Source: Cytophagia bacterium
Lineage (GTDB): Bacteria; Bacteroidota; Bacteroidia; Cytophagales; Cyclobacteriaceae
Reading direction: 5' to 3'
NCBI GenBank assembly: GCA_013373005.1
Contig: JABXIP010000131.1
Span: 1-8,229, forward strand
DNA length: 8,229 nt
Part shown: piece by piece, positions 6,673 through 8,229 of the stretch
Position numbering within the stretch: the stretch's first letter is position 1
Layout of the letters: every line of letters starts with the position of its first letter
The notes under the pieces: generated by a model
Seen by the model: the letters and a program-made list of their open reading frames with translations, nothing else
Database searches by the model: none
What the model was told of the DNA's origin: nothing
Translations under genes and position numbers: made by a program

Positions 6673-7212
6673 TTATTGAAACTTCTTCTTGTAGTCTTCA
6701 ATACTCTTTATGATGATAGATTTAGCTGTTTGAGCATCTTGAAACTCTTCCACTTCAACCGTTTTGTTTTCTAGCTTCTTATAGTCTTCAAAGAAGTTTC
6801 TTAACTCTTTGATGAAGTGTTTGGGCAACTCAGAAATGTCGTTAAAGTGCTTAACAGACATATCGTTATTGGCAACGGCAATGATTTTGTCATCTTTTTC
6901 ACCACCATCTAGCATTTGCATTACGCCAATTACTTTAGCATCAACTAAACACATGGGAACAATGGATATTTGAGAGAGCACCAGAATGTCCAATGGGTCA
7001 TGGTCATCGCAATAGGTCTGAGGGATAAAGCCATAATTGTGTGGATAATACATGCTGGAGTAAATCACACGGTCCATTTTCAGCAAGCCAGTCTCCTTAT
7101 CCAACTCATATTTCGCTCTGGTATTCTGAGGAATCTCTATGATACCATTCACCACATTTGGAGCATCTTCTCCCACAGCCACTTTGTGCCACGGATTATT
7201 CAAATCGATCAT
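6673..7212 (-). CDS. ppa: Soluble inorganic pyrophosphatase (family I)
   Basis: 179-residue cytoplasmic Mg-dependent enzyme hydrolysing pyrophosphate to two phosphates, which drives biosynthetic reactions forward. Nearly all active-site residues line up with E. coli PPase at a constant offset of five or six: Glu26, Lys34, Glu36, Arg48, Tyr56 and Tyr60 (YPHNYG), the Asp70-Asp72-Pro-Asp75 signature (DDHDPLD), Asp102, Asp107, Lys109 and Tyr144-Lys145. The E. coli Glu98 position is Gly103. Length is normal for the bacterial family. An in-frame TTG at 7230 would add six residues, but it lies inside the promoter -7 box. The ATG at 7212 follows AAAAAGG at a suitable distance and gives the usual N-terminus MIDLNNPW, so it is preferred. 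The gene appears to have its own promoter and no clear terminator after it. Identification is very secure. Confidence 0.97.
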   Translation of the reverse strand: MIDLNNPWHKVAVGEDAPNVVNGIIEIPQNTRAKYELDKETGLLKMDRVIYSSMYYPHNYGFIPQTYCDDHDPLDILVLSQISIVPMCLVDAKVIGVMQMLDGGEKDDKIIAVANNDMSVKHFNDISELPKHFIKELRNFFEDYKKLENKTVEVEEFQDAQTAKSIIIKSIEDYKKKFQ

Positions 7213-7227
7213 TTTTAAACCTTTTTG

Positions 7228-7261
7228 CAAAGGTAGGTAATGAATGAAATATTGAGTGCAA
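7228..7261 (-). promoter_or_regulatory. Bacteroidota-type promoter of ppa
   Basis: On the - strand TTG (7261-7259) and TACCTTTG (7235-7228) match the Bacteroidota consensus TTG-N17-23-TAnnTTTG with a 23-bp gap. Transcription would begin a few bases downstream, giving a leader of roughly 10-15 bases that contains AAAAAGG before the ATG at 7212. The exact match to the -7 box is seen; activity is inferred. Confidence 0.6.
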
Positions 7262-7277
7262 TAAATCAGAAGACTAG

Positions 7278-7289
7278 GCTAACGTTAGC
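7278..7289. promoter_or_regulatory. 12-bp perfect palindrome upstream of the ppa promoter
   Basis: GCTAACGTTAGC reads the same on both strands and lies 16 bp upstream of the ppa -33 box, a place where an activator could bind. No known operator is recognised, and a palindrome of this length may also be chance. Confidence 0.3.
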
Positions 7290-7329
7290 ATAAATGGTAG
7301 GGTAACATACAATCAGCAGTTGCTAGTTT

Positions 7330-7408
7330 ACCTTTGACAAACTTGAGTCTCCAGCAAATTCTGCAGTCATGTCTTTGCCACTTCTATCTAGATAAGTTTG
7401 TCAAAGGT
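7330..7408. repeat. 15-bp perfect inverted repeat enclosing 49 bp
   Basis: ACCTTTGACAAACTT (7330-7344) and AAGTTTGTCAAAGGT (7394-7408) are exact reverse complements. The enclosed segment holds CTGCAG (7361-7366) and an 8-bp palindrome ATCTAGAT (7386-7393) directly abutting the right arm. It lies 60 bp after the nitrilase stop, within the spacer before ppa. There is no target-site duplication, and only the + strand side has a modest T-rich tail (CTTTTGATTTG). It may be a stable 3' stem-loop of the nitrilase mRNA, a paired protein-binding site, or a remnant of a small mobile repeat. Confidence 0.6.
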
Positions 7409-7467
7409 CTTTTGATTTGATTATGCCTTAGTAAAAGCTCTCTCTGAAGTTGAAATGACTTCGGAAT

Positions 7468-8229
7468 CTAGTTTTTCGTCAAGCTAAATATATCCTTCCT
7501 TCTGTCTTTCAGGTTTTTCACCGAACCCACATTGTGCAGTTCTGTCAATAAGTCAAGGTCTACATCTGCAATTACAATCATTTCAGTGTTTGGAGTTGCT
7601 TCGGCTTTTATTCCGTTAGTGGGGAATTGAAAGTCACAAGGTGTGAACACCATAGACTGCGCATATTGAATATCCATGTTGTGTACATTAGGAAGGTTAC
7701 CCACACTTCCTGCTATGGCCACATAACACTCATTTTCAATGGCTCTGGCCTGAGCACAATGCCTTACTCGTGAGTAGCCATTTTGAGTATCGGTCAAGAA
7801 TGGAACGAAGAGGATATCCATACCCTCATCAGCCAATAGGCGTGGGAGTTCAGGGAACTCGACATCGTAGCATATAAGGATGCCTATTTTACCGCAGTCA
7901 GTATCGAAGGTGGTAACTTTGGAACCACCAGTCATGGCCCAAACCTTTTTCTCATCAGGCGTTGCGTGCAGCTTTTCGTACCTGTCGATCTTACCATCTC
8001 TCTTACACAAGTAGCCTACATTGTAAAGTTTATCATCTACCACTTCGGGCATACTGCCTGCAATAATATTAATATTGTAAGAGACAGCCAGATGCGAGAA
8101 TTCTTCAACAATATCTGGAGTAAATTCTGCCAATTTTCTTATGGCATCAGCTTCACCCAGATGGTTAAACTCAGCCATCAGTGGCGCATTGAAAAACTCA
8201 GGAAAAAGAGCGAAATCACTCTTATATCC
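7468..8229 (-). CDS. Carbon-nitrogen hydrolase (nitrilase superfamily), C-terminal part; gene continues past window end
   Basis: 253 visible residues of a nitrilase-superfamily amidohydrolase, which cleaves amide C-N bonds through a Glu-Lys-Cys triad. Translation stays open from the Met at 8178 to the window edge and adds 17 residues containing ALFPEFFNAP, with the catalytic Glu at visible residue 11. The 8178 ATG is therefore internal and would remove that Glu. The Lys is at residue 86 (YEKLH), and the Cys at residue 120 (LICYDVEFPE). Family-typical stretches follow: VPFLTDTQNGYSRVRHCAQARAIEN, split here as PFLTDTQN (143-150) and RHCAQARAIEN (156-166), then AGSVGNLP. The sequence resembles the nitrilase half of long Bacteroidota proteins that carry an N-terminal GNAT acetyltransferase domain, so a fusion upstream is likely but not visible. 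Substrate unknown. No good terminator follows its TAG stop. Confidence 0.92.
   Translation of the reverse strand, partial: GYKSDFALFPEFFNAPLMAEFNHLGEADAIRKLAEFTPDIVEEFSHLAVSYNINIIAGSMPEVVDDKLYNVGYLCKRDGKIDRYEKLHATPDEKKVWAMTGGSKVTTFDTDCGKIGILICYDVEFPELPRLLADEGMDILFVPFLTDTQNGYSRVRHCAQARAIENECYVAIAGSVGNLPNVHNMDIQYAQSMVFTPCDFQFPTNGIKAEATPNTEMIVIADVDLDLLTELHNVGSVKNLKDRRKDIFSLTKN

Noticed and set aside
7330..7408. Inverted repeat as an integron attC site
   Set aside because: Length is suggestive but the ends do not match the RYYYAAC/GTTRRRY core sites, and there is no integrase or cassette array.
7444..7464. CTGAAGT/ACTTCGG stem after the nitrilase gene as its terminator
   Set aside because: The stem has only five to seven pairs with a wobble and no T-run follows on the - strand.

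Overview
The window looks like chromosomal DNA from a member of the Bacteroidota, most likely a Cytophagales-type marine or soil bacterium; genus cannot be called from this. The reasons are moderate A+T content, almost no Shine-Dalgarno sequences, a match to the Bacteroidota promoter consensus (TTG / TAnnTTTG) in front of the pyrophosphatase gene, a long two-repeat FtsX/MacB-type permease typical of this phylum, a Gluconate_2-dh3 lipoprotein, and a nitrilase domain whose sequence resembles the Bacteroidota GNAT-nitrilase fusion proteins.

Left part (1-2449, + strand). The window opens inside a Gfo/Idh/MocA-family sugar oxidoreductase whose 5' end is missing. Three bases after its stop comes a lipoprotein of the gluconate 2-dehydrogenase subunit 3 family. 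This overlaps by an ATGA junction a NagB/AgaI-like sugar-phosphate isomerase/deaminase. The tight packing indicates one carbohydrate-oxidation/amino-sugar operon. A short hairpin follows it. Next is a six-helix membrane protein of unrecognised function with a cysteine-rich predicted periplasmic loop.

Middle (2450-5300). A gene-free stretch of about 270 bp ends in a strong hairpin terminator lying between convergent genes. Beyond it, on the - strand, is a solitary 794-residue ABC-transporter permease of the MacB/FtsX type, with no ATPase gene beside it in this window.

Right part (5301-8229, all - strand). In order of transcription (right to left) these are the 3' part of a carbon-nitrogen hydrolase (open to the window edge, catalytic Glu/Lys/Cys all visible), a spacer with a 15-bp perfect inverted repeat and a 12-bp palindrome, soluble inorganic pyrophosphatase (ppa) with a recognisable Bacteroidota promoter, and a class-V aminotransferase-fold PLP enzyme with a Tat-like N-terminus. 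These genes are separated by 110-260 bp and do not form an obvious single pathway.

No RNA genes, CRISPR array, insertion sequence, phage gene or recognised defence system is visible. Most of the window is ordinary chromosomal content. The points most worth a second look are the cysteine-loop membrane protein, the sugar operon with a Gluconate_2-dh3 subunit beside an AgaI-like enzyme, the exported-looking PLP enzyme, and the inverted repeats between the right-hand genes.
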